Source: CAVQJU01 sp963754955
GTDB lineage: Bacteria > Acidobacteriota > Vicinamibacteria > Vicinamibacterales > CAVVIG01
Direction of reading: 5' to 3'
Length of the DNA stretch: 64,000 bases
Assembly (NCBI GenBank): GCA_963754955.1
Contig: CAVWHY010000005.1
Coordinates: 1-64,000, forward strand
Of the stretch, positions 42,501 through 52,392 are shown piece by piece. The notes under the pieces are model-generated. The model did no database searches, was not told the DNA's origin, and worked only from the letters and a program-made list of their open reading frames with translations. The number at the start of each line of letters is the position of its first letter. The first letter of the stretch is position 1. Both the position numbers and the translations under genes were made by a program.

Positions 42501-45419
42501 CTATCGCTTCACAGCCGCCGGCCAGTTGAACACGACCGAGAACGGCGACGGGGTGGCGTGCCCGACAGGCACGGCGAGCAGAAACCGTTCGCCGTCCCTG
42601 GTGACAGCCCACGCCGTATCGGCTCCAACAGCCTGGAACAGCGCTCTCGCAGGACCAATGGCGCCTCCGCGATCGCTGGCGAACGCAACTGATGTGATGG
42701 TTCCGTTCGCCGCCAGATAGAAGAGCTCCTTGCCATCTCCCCTCCAGCGCGGCGCCGTGCCGCCGCCGTTCGAGACCGCCGAGCTCTGATCCGCACCTGC
42801 CGCGCCGGCGGTGAACGGGCGTACGAGGACCTCGTCGCGACCGGATTCATCCGAGACGTACGCGACCCACCGCCCGTCAGGTGAGAACTGACCCTGCTCT
42901 TGATTGTGTTCGCGGCGCAGGAACGGAAACGGCTTGCGATCACCCTTCAAGGGGAGCACCCACAGATCGAACCGTGTCGGTCCTCGGCCCACGGAGGTGT
43001 ACAGCAGAAAACGCCCGTCGGATGACGCGCTGGTCGGAACCTTGTGTTCCTCGTTCTGGAGCAGGAGCTGCGCGGGATCTGTTCCGCTGAGTGACTGTTC
43101 GAAGAGGGATCCGGCCGTCCCTGTACCCGTGAAGAACACCCGTCTGCCATCGTGGGACCACACCGGGGATTCTTCGAGTCTCGAATCGAAGGTCAGCCTC
43201 GAGGACCTCGATTGGGACAGCTCCATGACCCAGAGATCCTGATCGGCTGTTGCCTGATCGGCTTGCTTGACCACGACAGCCCGCGTTTCGCTCGGCCCGA
43301 GCGTCAGCCCGCTGTATCGACCTGGTTCGCTCGCGGGGCCGAGGATTTTGCCTCCACGGTCGAACCACGTGAGCTGGCGGTCTTCATGCGGCCCAATGAA
43401 GACGAGGACACCGTTGGTCGAGGCCGAGAAGAAGGCCCAGTCCAGAAACGAGCCGACGGGCTCGGCGACGCGGACGGCATCGCTGGAAAGCTGCAGCCGC
43501 CCCGCATCGAACGGCTGCGCGAACAGCGTCGCATCCCGGACAAAGAGCAGGCGGCCAATGCCCGGCGCGACGTCGGGGACATAGGTTGCACCAAAGCCTG
43601 TGGTCAGGATGCGATGGGAGGTGGGCTCCTCGGGCTTGGCATCGAGCGCCCGCACGTAGACGCCGGTCATCTCCGGTGCGCTTCTCGAAACGCTCAAGTA
43701 AAGAAGATGCCTGCCGTCAGGCAGAAAGGATGGCAGGACGTGACCGCTCTCTCCCCGGGACGGATCCGGCTGTGTGATAACAGATGCTGGTCCGCCCGAA
43801 GCCGGGCATCGCATGAGGCCTCGGTTCGGGGTTCCAACGATGATCACATCGTCGCGATTCCATGCCCCTCCCACTGCCAGCGTTTGCAGGTCGCACACCT
43901 TTTGTGGTGCGCCGCCCCTCACGTCGATCTTCTTGAGCTGTCCGGCGGCGTCGAACGCGATGAATCGACTGTCAGGAGACCAGAACAAGGACGGCGTCAG
44001 GCCGCCTACTTCGGACCCCGACATCGGTGATGCTGCTTGCGCATCCATGCTCCGAATCCACAGGCGCGCGATGCCATCAGCACCCGCGCCGGCGAACACA
44101 AGGTGTCGACCGTCTGGAGAAATCGCGAAAGCGGACGTCTCCGACAGGCGTATCCCGGGATCAATCTGCACACGGACTGGCCCGAAGGTCGCCGGCGTCT
44201 GGCGCGCCTGAACGAGCGCGAGTGCCACTGCGGTCGCGATACACACACCGCCAATGAACCAGACGGCTGCCGCGTGCCGGGACAGACGCGACTGGCGAGA
44301 GGGTCGAGCGTCTGAACCGGACGTGATCTCCAGCGCTCGCGAGGCATCACCGATTTTCTCCGGTGGCCGCGTTTCCGCCGCGTCACCGCTCCCGGTCTGT
44401 CGGGACGCCCGGCGCAGATCGATGACCATCTCCCGCGCCGTCTGGTAGCGTTCGGCCGGATCCTTCTCGAGTGCCTTTTCAACGACCATTCGCAGCCGCA
44501 CGGGGATTTCTCCGGCCAGCGGCTCTGGCGCGCCGTGAACAATCCGCTGCAGCTCTTCGAGATCGGACGTGGCGGAGAACGGCCGTTGCCCGGCAAACAG
44601 CTCGTACAGGACGGCACCGAACGAAAAGATGTCGCTGCGAGCGTCGACCGGATTTCCCGATGCCTGCTCGGGCGACATATAGCCAATGGTTCCGGCAATC
44701 ATCCCGGGGCGGGTGGGCGCGATCGCCAGGCTGCGTGTCGAGGTGGGTTCCGCGCCAGGTTGAAACAGCTTGGCCAACCCGAAGTCGGCCAGCTTCGCGT
44801 AGCCGTTCTTCGCCATCAGGATGTTCTCGGGTTTGACATCGCGATGGATGATGCCGGCTTCATGCGCGGTCGCGAGCCCGTCGGCCACGCCGACGAGCAC
44901 GTCGACAATCTGCCGCGGCGACCGCTTGTCCGCCTCCCCCCAGCTCCGAAGCGTGCCGCCGTCGACCAGCTCAGTGACCAGGTACTGCCGACCGTCGTGC
45001 TCCCCGACGTCATATACCGTGAGAATGTGTGGATGATTGAGCGCCGTGACGGTTCGAGCCTCGCGCTGAAATCGATCGCGCGCAGCGGCATCGGCGAGGT
45101 CCGGCAGGAGCTTGATCGCGACGGGACGCCGCAGCTTCGGGTCGAACGCCCGGTAGACGACGCCCGTCCCGCCTTCGCCGAGCAGTCCCTCGATGCGATA
45201 CGGGCCGATCACGGCGCCCGTCTCCACCTGCAGGCGATTCAACGCGGAGAACGCTGACCGATCCAGCGGGGTACCCGCCGTGGGTTGCGCCAGCAGCGAC
45301 TCGACCTCGCGACGCACTGCTGGATCGGCATTCGCGAGAAGGTTCGCTCGTTCGGCCACGTCGGAGTCGACGGCCGACTGGTACAGTTCTTCAATCTGAT
45401 GCCAACGCTCAGGATTCAT
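42501..45419 (-). CDS. transmembrane Ser/Thr protein kinase with TolB-like propeller, second copy
   Basis: 972 residues starting MNPERWHQIEELYQSAVDSD. Kinase features: Gly loop GEGGTGVVYRAFD (81-93), Lys 103, HRDVKPENI (192-200), DFG (212-214) and GTIGYMSPEQASG. One membrane helix lies near residue 385 (AVWFIGGVCIATAVALALV). The C-terminal half is a TolB/PD40-like propeller (ISPDGRHLVFAG, SPDSRFIAFDA, SPDGRWVAYVS). It has the same architecture as 38,023-40,971 but is clearly diverged. It begins 65 bp after the ECF sigma gene, forming the sigma-kinase operon common in Acidobacteriota, and probably controls that sigma factor's regulon. Confidence 0.92.
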   Translation of the reverse strand: MNPERWHQIEELYQSAVDSDVAERANLLANADPAVRREVESLLAQPTAGTPLDRSAFSALNRLQVETGAVIGPYRIEGLLGEGGTGVVYRAFDPKLRRPVAIKLLPDLADAAARDRFQREARTVTALNHPHILTVYDVGEHDGRQYLVTELVDGGTLRSWGEADKRSPRQIVDVLVGVADGLATAHEAGIIHRDVKPENILMAKNGYAKLADFGLAKLFQPGAEPTSTRSLAIAPTRPGMIAGTIGYMSPEQASGNPVDARSDIFSFGAVLYELFAGQRPFSATSDLEELQRIVHGAPEPLAGEIPVRLRMVVEKALEKDPAERYQTAREMVIDLRRASRQTGSGDAAETRPPEKIGDASRALEITSGSDARPSRQSRLSRHAAAVWFIGGVCIATAVALALVQARQTPATFGPVRVQIDPGIRLSETSAFAISPDGRHLVFAGAGADGIARLWIRSMDAQAASPMSGSEVGGLTPSLFWSPDSRFIAFDAAGQLKKIDVRGGAPQKVCDLQTLAVGGAWNRDDVIIVGTPNRGLMRCPASGGPASVITQPDPSRGESGHVLPSFLPDGRHLLYLSVSRSAPEMTGVYVRALDAKPEEPTSHRILTTGFGATYVPDVAPGIGRLLFVRDATLFAQPFDAGRLQLSSDAVRVAEPVGSFLDWAFFSASTNGVLVFIGPHEDRQLTWFDRGGKILGPASEPGRYSGLTLGPSETRAVVVKQADQATADQDLWVMELSQSRSSRLTFDSRLEESPVWSHDGRRVFFTGTGTAGSLFEQSLSGTDPAQLLLQNEEHKVPTSASSDGRFLLYTSVGRGPTRFDLWVLPLKGDRKPFPFLRREHNQEQGQFSPDGRWVAYVSDESGRDEVLVRPFTAGAAGADQSSAVSNGGGTAPRWRGDGKELFYLAANGTITSVAFASDRGGAIGPARALFQAVGADTAWAVTRDGERFLLAVPVGHATPSPFSVVFNWPAAVKR

Positions 45420-45483
45420 CGTCGCTCATTGGACAATCGGTCGGTTGCGCGTTGGGTCGAGTCCGGTCAGATGGTCCCAGCGG

Positions 45484-46071
45484 TCACCCACCCTCGAGCT
45501 GCCCACCTCTCAGCTCCCGCACCAGCCACACTTTGGCCAACCGCCAGTCGCGCATCACCGTATCCGCGGACACGTGAAGCGCCTCGGCCGTTTCCTCGAC
45601 GCTGAGTCCGCCGAAGAATCGCATTTCCACCACCTGACTCTTTCGTAGATCGAACGCCGCCAACGCATTCAGAACATCGTCGAGCGCGATCAGGTCCTGA
45701 CGAGGCTCGCCTGAGACGAGGAGCGCTTCGTCCAGCGAGACCTTCTCGGCGCCGGCACCCCGTTTCTGATACCCACGGGCCCGGGCGGCATCCACCAGGA
45801 TGCGACGCATCACCCTCGACGCCATCGCGAAGAAGTGCGCGCGGTTCTGCCACCGCACCTGATTGACCTCGATCAGCCGGAGGTACGCCTCGTTGACGAG
45901 CGCGGTTGCCTGGAGCGTATGACCGACGCGCTCGCGGGCCATGTGCCGCCGCGCCAGCCGCCGCAGCTCGTCATGGACGAGAGGTATCAGTTGATCCAGC
46001 GCGGTTTCGTCGCCACGTCCCCACGCCAGTAAGAGAGTCGTCGGATTAGCCGCCGCGCCCAACCCGCTCAT
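45484..46071 (-). CDS. ECF sigma factor (TIGR02999-like)
   Basis: 195 residues from ATG 46,071 (MSGLGAAANPTTLLLAWGRG). Sigma region 2 includes LIPLVHDELRRLARRHMARE and VNEAYLRL, followed by RAHFFAMASRVMRRILVDAARAR. Region 4 is in VVEMRFFGGLSVEETAEALHVSADTVMRDWRLAK. These match the acidobacterial/planctomycete ECF subfamily TIGR02999, which is usually encoded next to Ser/Thr kinases and controlled by phosphorylation rather than by an anti-sigma factor. The kinase gene follows at once. The divergent secreted-protein gene at 46,209 is a candidate target. Confidence 0.9.
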   Translation of the reverse strand: MSGLGAAANPTTLLLAWGRGDETALDQLIPLVHDELRRLARRHMARERVGHTLQATALVNEAYLRLIEVNQVRWQNRAHFFAMASRVMRRILVDAARARGYQKRGAGAEKVSLDEALLVSGEPRQDLIALDDVLNALAAFDLRKSQVVEMRFFGGLSVEETAEALHVSADTVMRDWRLAKVWLVRELRGGQLEGG

Positions 46072-46208
46072 TCTACGCCAGCGACGCCGTGCGGCGGCCT
46101 CGAGATGCGGGTTTTTGCGCCAGATTTCAGGCGTGTTCAAGTTTTTGCCCAGGGTTCTCGCCTCTCTGAACGAGACCGGAATCACCCGGTCACCCAAGGA
46201 GACTAACT

Positions 46209-46709
46209 ATGTTCCATTACACCACCCCTCTCCGCAGCAGATCCCGGTTCTTCCGCCGAACGATGGCCATCGCCCTTGGGACCGGCCTCGTCATCATCGC
46301 TGGACTGAGCTTCTCGGGCACGCTCGCCGCATCAAACGGCGATGCGCGCGTGCGAGGGTGCACGCTGGCCACGCTGAAAGGACAGTATCTTTTCGCCGAC
46401 GCCGGAACGCTGCTCCCGCCATTCGTCCCAGAGCCGACGCTATCGGCATATGCTGGATTTCATGTCTTCAATGGAGACGGTACGGGGACAGACGTCATCA
46501 CTGGCCGCGCCGGCGGCCAGATCGTGCTGGAAAACGTCGTCGCCCCTATCAGTTACTCGGTCAATGCGGACTGTACGGGCAGCTTGACCGTGGTTGGTGG
46601 CCCAACCTTCGGTCTCTTCATCGCGACCGACGGCGAGTCCATTGCCACCATCGCAACCGGCCCTGGATCATACGGCGCGAACATCTCGCAGCGGTCGTCG
46701 CGTAAGTAG
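46209..46709 (+). CDS. small secreted protein, SLxGS/DCTGS family, second copy
   Basis: 166 residues. An N-terminal basic stretch (RSRSRFFRRTM) leads into the signal helix AIALGTGLVIIAGLSFSGTLAA. The mature part has CTLATLKGQYLFADAGTLLP, FNGDGTGTDVITG and ISYSVNADCTGSLTVVG. The same plan is found in 32,557-33,015, including paired Cys and the SYxVNxDCTGS block. AAGGAG lies eight bases before the ATG. It is divergent from the ECF sigma gene with a 137-bp gap, so it may be under its control. Function is unknown. Confidence 0.8.
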   Translation: MFHYTTPLRSRSRFFRRTMAIALGTGLVIIAGLSFSGTLAASNGDARVRGCTLATLKGQYLFADAGTLLPPFVPEPTLSAYAGFHVFNGDGTGTDVITGRAGGQIVLENVVAPISYSVNADCTGSLTVVGGPTFGLFIATDGESIATIATGPGSYGANISQRSSRK

Positions 46710-47233
46710 AACGGTACACGTGAGATCGGGGCAGGCTGGCTGATGCCGGCCTGTCTCGGTTCCGCGATGACCGGAGTGATCTGTTCCTGATGCAAGCACG
46801 CCGCCCGTCGAGCTCGGTTCGCCGAGGAAGCGGCGGCGTTGATTCTGTCGGCTTTGGACAGGATGTCGCGCTTGTGCAGGCAGCATTCGAAGCGCGCATT
46901 CGCGAAGATGTCACGCGGTCCGGATGTGAAGATCATCGAGAGCGGGAAGAAGTAAACCAGCCAGGATGAGGGGATGGGGAACAGGAAGGGGAACAGGGCT
47001 CCACGCGGGGTGTTCCCCCTCTGGTGACCACGAGCCGGCCGATCTCGATTCCGGTCAGCCTGGCTTTGGTCTCCGTCGTCGCCGGCTCTAAGTAGATGTG
47101 CCCTGGCAGCTTCGTGTCCTGGTCATTTTGGTCGGCGCTCTTTGCCGACCGCCAGACTTCACTACCTTCAGGACCGCGCCAGCGATTGAAGCTGTGGCGT
47201 GAGGGCGACCACGAGATTTGACCGCGTCTGCGA
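46710..47233. other. degraded intergenic region
   Basis: About 520 bp with no confident gene. A minus-strand open frame (46,933-47,265) contains HIYLEPATTETKARLTGIEI but matches nothing I recognise. The region borders an ankyrin fragment and a broken transposase and is probably decayed. Confidence 0.4.
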
Positions 47234-47410
47234 TCATGCCCGCGGCCACAGCAGAGGTCGCTCACGCCACGCCAACGGATAGATATCGGCCTTGTCGAAC
47301 GTGCGCGTGAGGAGATCGCGATCGCGCGCGAGATGGGCCTCGAGCAGGTCGAGGCGCCCGTGATGCAGAGCCATCACCGGCGTCTCGGGTGGCTCGAAGC
47401 CATGATCGAT
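47234..47410 (-). pseudogene. ankyrin-repeat protein fragment
   Basis: A short minus-strand segment, ETPVMALHHGRLDLLEAHLA followed by RDRDLLTRTFDKADIYPLA, resembles the ankyrin proteins in which GHLDVLxxHLxRDPxLVxRTFxxxEIYP recurs. No start, and the frame closes after 55 residues. It is a gene fragment. Confidence 0.5.
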
Positions 47411-47620
47411 CCTGTCCCTACTAAAAACTCGATTCGCGCGCCCGAAGTGAGGCTGCGCCGTTCGGAGGTGTCTGGTGCGGTCGACTGGGCGGCAGGCTAT
47501 GCTGCTCATCGGGCGGCTCGACTCGTTCGGGATGATAGGCGCGGGTGCTCGCGTCTCGAGAGCGAGGCCAGTGCCGACTCAGTTTCGCAGACCCACGACA
47601 CCGAGCGCAGGAGAGCGCTA

Positions 47621-48647
47621 CTACGCTGCGCGGGGATCGTAGCGGTGATGCAGGCCGCCGACCTGTGGAATGGCGACGACGCGGCCGAGCGTTGGTGGCG
47701 CCATCGGCCGAGGGTGCGGCGAGTCCTTCGCCAGCGAGAGATGCGTCCGCGAGTGATGGTAGTACGCCAGGTACCGACCCAACACGCGAACCAATCCGGT
47801 TTCGTTCACGACGATCACGTGATCGAGGCACTCGCGTCGGATGGAGCCGATGAGCCGCTCCGCATATGCGTTCTGGCATGGGGAACGCGGGGCGGCGCGG
47901 AGTTCCTCGATGCCCATGCTACTCGTGGTGGCCGCGAGCGCGGCGAACGCGTGGTCGCGATCGTGAAGGAGATAGCGTGGAGCCCCGTCTTCGGGAAACG
48001 TCTCACGGAGTTGTTGGGCGGTCCACGCCGCGGTTGGATGCGCGGTGACGGCGACGTGAGCGACGTGTCGGCGCTGGTGGCCTAGAATGACCAGCACGAA
48101 CAGGAGTCGATAGGTGATGGTGGGCACGACGAAAAAATCGGCGGCCGCGATCTGGTCGATGTGATTGGCGAGGAACGTCTCCGCCACGTCTGGGATGGCG
48201 GGCGCTGGCGACGCGCCATGTACCTCGCGACGGACGCTTCGCAGACGCCGATGCCCAGCTTCAAGAGCTCGCCGTGAATCCTCGGCGCGCCCCACAGCGG
48301 ATTCATGACCGACATCGTGAGAATCAACGCGCGGACGTCCGCAGGCACCGCGGGTCGGCCCGGACGGTGCCGACTCTTCCAGGTGCAGAGTAGGCGGAAG
48401 CCTGCCGATGCCAGGCGAGCACGGTCTCTGGCTTCACAATGACGACCGCCGTCCGCCATCCTCGCCACACGCCTGACAGCCAGGCCCAGAGTAGCCGGTC
48501 GCAACGGGTGAGCCGGACGCGGCGGGGGCGTGTCCGTTCCAGAACCTGGAGCTGATGTCGCAACGCCAGAATCTCAAGCTGTAGGGCGGTTCGATCGCGG
48601 AGTGATGCGCGCAGGGTGAAGAGCCACGAGACGATGACGGATCGCAT
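47621..48647 (-). mobile_element. integrase-core (DDE) transposase, frameshifted
   Basis: A minus-strand transposase of about 340 residues in three frame segments. The N-terminal part starts MRSVIVSWLFTLRASLRDRT with LEILALRHQLQVLERTRPRR; the middle has PLWGAPRIHGELLKLGI; the DDE core has AAADFFVVPTITYRLLFVLV, YLLHDRDHAF and CQNAYAERLIGSIRRECLDH. The three acidic residues are Asp in AADFF, Asp in DRDHAF and Glu in YAERL. It ends VAIPQVGGLHHRYDPRAA. It belongs to the rve/IS481-IS3-like group. Frame jumps near 48,380 and 48,190 may be sequence errors or real decay. Terminal inverted repeats were not found. Confidence 0.8.
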
Positions 48648-48942
48648 CGGCGAAGACCCTATCCGCGGAAGCCGGCAACGTCAATGTTTTCAAGAAGAAC
48701 CGAATTCTTGGTATGCACAGGTGCTCCCCGACGCGATCGTGCTGGACGGGTGCGCCAGAATCCGGCGCAGAACGATCACCGAGCCCCCCTGGGGATACGG
48801 GTGCTCCTGCCAAAGCCATCGTAACGATGCCGTCTGCGGGCCTCTCTGTTGCCGCGGTTTGTGTGACGCTCTCGGCTGGGACTTCTCAGCAGCACGGAAA
48901 AAGCGAGGTCAATCCGGAATCAGTGTGCAGTCTGCGTGACCA
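48648..48942. other. intergenic region without recognisable gene
   Basis: About 295 bp between the transposase and the GAF kinase, both on the minus strand. No feature seen. Confidence 0.4.
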
Positions 48943-50283
48943 TCAAAGGGGTGGCTGAGCCCGTCGCTGCTTGTCCGGGCGATACGACCGACGAATCGGC
49001 GAATGAATCGGCAGGTAAACCGTGAAACAGCTCCCCTGGCCTTGTCCCTCACTCGCGACCTTTACTCGTCCCTCGTGAAGCTCCGTCAAACGCTTGACCA
49101 GCGCTAGACCCAACCCAACGCCGCCGGCCGACGCGTGACGCGAGTCGACCAACTGAGCGAATGGCTCAAATATCCTCTGCACTTGTTCCGGGGGAATGCC
49201 AAAACCGGTGTCGCGGACGGCTACCATCGCCTCCTCGCGTTCCACTGAGAGTACAACTGTGATGGTTCCCTGTTCGGGCGTGTACTTCGCGGCATTGTCC
49301 ACGAGGTTGGAAATGACTTGCGCGAGGCGCACCGCGTCTCCGTCGATCAGGATCGGATCCTCGCCGATCTCGACATTCAATGAATGCCGCCGGCGTTCTA
49401 TCTGCGCACGGCGCGCTTCCACCGTGTCGGCGACAATCGCCCGAATGTCGACGACTCGGCGGTCTAGTTCAAGCTGGCCGCTCTCAATACGCGCGACGTC
49501 GAGCAAATCGTCCGCCAATCGCCCCAGGTGCTTCGACTGCCGCGCGATGATGTCCAGGGCACGAACCGCTCCCTGATCGGTTGCCGCCCGCTGTTGAAGC
49601 ACCGACGTCGCTGCGACAATCGCGCCCAGCGGATTCCGGAGTTCGTGTCCGAGCGTCGCAATGAAGGCATCTTTCTGGCGATTGCGTTGCGCAAGCGCTT
49701 CGGACGTTTGCAGCAGTTGCCAGCCGGCCGAGGCAAAGAGCGATAGCTCGCGGACAATCCGCTCATCTTCCTGGTCGAACTTTCGGTCCTCGGTGTGGCT
49801 CACGATCCAGACCGTACCAACCGGCTTTCCGTTGACGTGAAATGGGACGAGGAGCGCCTCAACAAATCGCGGTTCCGCCAGCAATGCTGGAAAGCATCGG
49901 TCGGCGAGATGCATCAACTGGGTTGCGTCCCGATCGATGCAGACGCCGCACGGACTCTGATCGCGCGGCATTGTGCCGCCGCGGGCGGCGGCGAAGACGC
50001 CGGCCACCGCTTCCCACCGAAACACGTCGCCCTCGAGCAAACTGATGCCCGCGCTATGCGCGTCGCACAACTCGACCGCCACCTCTACAAGCTTTTGCAG
50101 CATGTTGCGCGGGTTCAAGGCCATGTCGGCCGCGAGCGTGGTGAAGGCCCGATGTTCCTCGGCCATCCTCGATACGCGGTGTGGGCGCCTCGCCAGCTCC
50201 GATTGGATGTCGACGACATCGAGGCTCACGATCGGAATATCCGCGTGAACGACAACTCGAGTGGCTGCAGGGCTGAACATCAT
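48943..50283 (-). CDS. GAF-domain histidine kinase
   Basis: 446 residues. The N-terminal ~40 residues precede a GAF domain (about 45-205: LVEVAVELCDAHSAGISLLE, SPCGVCIDRDATQLMHLADR). HisKA follows with the phospho-acceptor His in ATLGHELRNPLGAIVAA and then HATPase_c with VISNLVDNAAKYTP, VRDTGFGIPPEQVQRIFEPF and GGVGLGLALVKRL. No membrane helix is present, so it is a cytoplasmic sensor; the CGVC motif in GAF could be redox-active or metal-binding. No receiver gene adjoins it; the orphan receiver at 56,859 is a possible partner. Confidence 0.9.
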   Translation of the reverse strand: MMFSPAATRVVVHADIPIVSLDVVDIQSELARRPHRVSRMAEEHRAFTTLAADMALNPRNMLQKLVEVAVELCDAHSAGISLLEGDVFRWEAVAGVFAAARGGTMPRDQSPCGVCIDRDATQLMHLADRCFPALLAEPRFVEALLVPFHVNGKPVGTVWIVSHTEDRKFDQEDERIVRELSLFASAGWQLLQTSEALAQRNRQKDAFIATLGHELRNPLGAIVAATSVLQQRAATDQGAVRALDIIARQSKHLGRLADDLLDVARIESGQLELDRRVVDIRAIVADTVEARRAQIERRRHSLNVEIGEDPILIDGDAVRLAQVISNLVDNAAKYTPEQGTITVVLSVEREEAMVAVRDTGFGIPPEQVQRIFEPFAQLVDSRHASAGGVGLGLALVKRLTELHEGRVKVASEGQGQGSCFTVYLPIHSPIRRSYRPDKQRRAQPPL

Positions 50284-50799
50284 CTCGCCTCCGTGAACCG
50301 TACGATGAGGCTTCCGATGAAGACGCTGAACGTTCGCAGCTCTTGATGCTTACGCGCTGCTAGGCCGTTCAGCCATGGCCAGGGGAAGAGCTCACACCTT
50401 ACCGGATCCCGAGTTCGTTCGCCAGAGGAAGTGTCGATCGAGCTGACAGACCGCGTCTGAACCAGCAGGCAAACAAGGCGCTCCGCGCCGGCAACGGGCT
50501 GCTGCATGGCAGACACAGGCCGGTCACACTTCACGGGCACGAATACGGGGCATCGGTGACGTTCGTCGGCGGATCGGACAACTGGTGTCGTCTCCTTCTG
50601 CGAGAAGAGCCGGTTCGTTGAGAGCTTCAGTCGATTCGGCGGGCTCGGGAAAACTGGAATCGAGCGTGTCTCTTCGGTATCTCTAACGGCGGTCCTCCTT
50701 ACACTTGTGTGCGATAATCGAGATTCACCAAACGTATTGAGCCTGCCGCCGCCCTAGCGCGAGTTCGGCCATGCACAGCCTCATAGAGGCCCTTCGGGG
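50284..50799. other. intergenic region without gene
   Basis: About 515 bp upstream of the GAF kinase up to the repeat. It presumably carries the kinase promoter. No gene is supported. Confidence 0.45.
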
Positions 50800-50914
50800 C
50801 TGGAGTCCTGATGCTTGTGCCATCCATCCGTCCGCCGCCGGCTCATCCGGGGCCGTCCAATAAGCTGCTCGCGCGCCTAAAATGCCTGGCACTGCGCGTA
50901 TTTGCAAATGATTG

Positions 50915-50954
50915 CGCTACTTTATGATGCCCCCCATGGCCACCAAATGTAGCG
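50915..50954. repeat. hairpin CGCTAC...GTAGCG in repeat copy 2
   Basis: CGCTACTTTATGATGCC and GGCCACCAAATGTAGCG are the arms, corresponding to the element at 30,808-30,844 in inverse orientation. The outer six bases of each arm are identical between the copies. Confidence 0.6.
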
Positions 50955-51091
50955 GGCTCCAGCGTCGGTTGACGCCATACATAGGCTACAGCGTGACCAG
51001 CATTCAGGATCAGCTGGATGCCGACCGTTTCGCATGAGGCTGCTGAGCCGGAGCGATACACACCTCAGCGGCGTCCGCCGATAACCGATGT

Positions 51092-51397
51092 GTGGCCGAC
51101 CTCACGTCTGAAGACACTTAATGTAAGCGTGCAGCCATTTACCGCGACCCCCTCGAAAAACAGATCAGAGCTGAAGCGAGACGCCTCAATCGAGCCGCCA
51201 GGCGATTGAGCGTCGAAGTCCCGGACGAATGGTATGTCACTGCCGAGGACGACTACGAAGTGTTCATCGGCGGGCGCTACCACGAGCGCGTGCGTGCAAA
51301 ACTCCGGCAGGCCAAATGGCGTCTTCTCACATCGGTCATCGGGCTCATCGGAGGCGTGCTCGGCATGCTCGCCTTCGCGAGGTCGTGCCGCCATTAG
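51092..51397 (+). pseudogene. 101-residue repeat gene with nonsense codon
   Basis: Counterpart of 30,311-30,616. It reads VADLTSEDT and then TAA at 51,119-51,121, where copy 1 has TAC (Tyr). Downstream the frame stays open and similar (RRLSVEVPDEWYVTAEDDYE, LLTSVIGLIGGVLGMLAFA). A shorter product from TTG 51,206 is conceivable but lacks a good ribosome-binding site. Confidence 0.7.
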
Positions 51398-51786
51398 CAA
51401 CATCACGCGTCGGCAGTTTTACTCTGCGAGCGCCAATAGTCGATGGGCGCTGTGGTTGCATTGTGCCGACAGAAGTAACGGCGCTGCTCAGGATGGACGT
51501 GCCCGACGCCTGGAACATTGTTCCAGAGTAAACAACTCGGTGTTAGATAGGTGAACGAGAACGTCAACGAACGCTGAAGGGACAGCCAGTCATCGCTGCG
51601 GCCCGAGGCGGTTTGAGGTGCGCGGCATCGTCACGATGAAACGGGCGAGGCCTCACGCCCGCCAGCGAAATCGAACTCGGGGCGATGGCGCTGCTCGAGC
51701 TGTCTGATCAATCCGCAGAACCCTCGCCGCCGGAGCGACGGATCGAATCGCACGAGTCGAATCGCCGAGGAGCGGTTGGGCGACGA

Positions 51787-52392
51787 CTACGCAGACCGCA
51801 AACGGCGCTGCACCACCACCAGGCCAAGCACCGCACCGCCGAGTAGGACGAGCGTATCGCCGTTGTCGGGAACTGTCGTAGCCGGACCGACAATCGTCCC
51901 TTCGAGCGTGGTCGTAATTGTCGTGGCCCCGCCGCCGGTGCCGGGCAACGCGATGGTATAGATCGGGTTCACCGTATAGGTGAAACCGTTGATCGTCACT
52001 GGCGTCGTCGCGAATAACAGTGTCGCAATGCCCGAATTGAATCCGAGGGTTCCTGAAAGCGCACTGAGGATGGTGCCCGTTCCTGCCGGCGAGATTTGAT
52101 CGAAGTTCAGCGCGAAAGTCCCTGTGACTGTCGGGCCAATGACGTTTGGTGGTTCGGTTGTCGTCACGACGATGTTACCGAACCCGGCCCCTGCGGGCGT
52201 GAACACCGAATCCATGACGCCATTGAACGTGATCGTCGTCACGCCGCTGCCATCCGAAAAGCTGGCGACATTCGTCCCGCTCGCACTGAAGAGGCCGGTG
52301 GTGTTAAACGTAATGGGCACCGCCTGTGCTTCCGTCGCTGCGAAGGCGATCCCTGTCCCGAGGAGAATGATTGCCGCCTGACGCTTCATCAT
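51787..52392 (-). CDS. VPDSG-CTERM sorted extracellular protein
   Basis: 201 residues from ATG 52,392 (MMKRQAAIILLGTGIAFAAT), with GAGGAG nine bases upstream. A signal peptide ends near EAQA. The mature part is Thr/Gly-rich and beta-structured without Cys (ITFNTTGLFSASGTNVASFS, VTTTEPPNVIGPTVTGTFAL). The C-terminus, VPDNGDTLVLLGGAVLGLVV followed by QRRLRSA, is a VPDSG-CTERM sorting signal: motif, membrane helix, basic tail. Such proteins are processed by exosortase-type systems and sent to the surface or matrix; no exosortase is in this window. The gene's 3' end lies in the inverted repeat, and copy 1 retains only this tail. Confidence 0.82.
   Translation of the reverse strand: MMKRQAAIILLGTGIAFAATEAQAVPITFNTTGLFSASGTNVASFSDGSGVTTITFNGVMDSVFTPAGAGFGNIVVTTTEPPNVIGPTVTGTFALNFDQISPAGTGTILSALSGTLGFNSGIATLLFATTPVTINGFTYTVNPIYTIALPGTGGGATTITTTLEGTIVGPATTVPDNGDTLVLLGGAVLGLVVVQRRLRSA

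Larger units (their letters stand above)
50800..51885. repeat. ~1.1 kb inverted duplication, copy 2
   Basis: Reverse complement of 29,841-30,980. Landmarks in order on the plus strand are the CGCTAC...GTAGCG hairpin (50,915), GGCTGCTGAGCCGGAG (51,040-51,055), the decayed 101-residue gene, GGACGTGCCCGACGCCTGG near 51,493, a CGAGGCGGTTTGAGGTGCG segment near 51,605 and the coding end of the VPDSG-CTERM gene. Similarity weakens below about 50,900, so the left edge is approximate. Confidence 0.8.

Noticed and set aside
46933..47265. Hypothetical minus-strand gene
   Set aside because: Low-complexity Ser/Pro end, no start context and no recognisable family; left as decayed intergenic DNA.
51206..51397. 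Shortened 63-residue functional version of the repeat gene
   Set aside because: It would need a TTG start without a ribosome-binding site, and the ancestral start is followed by a nonsense codon, so pseudogene is the simpler reading.
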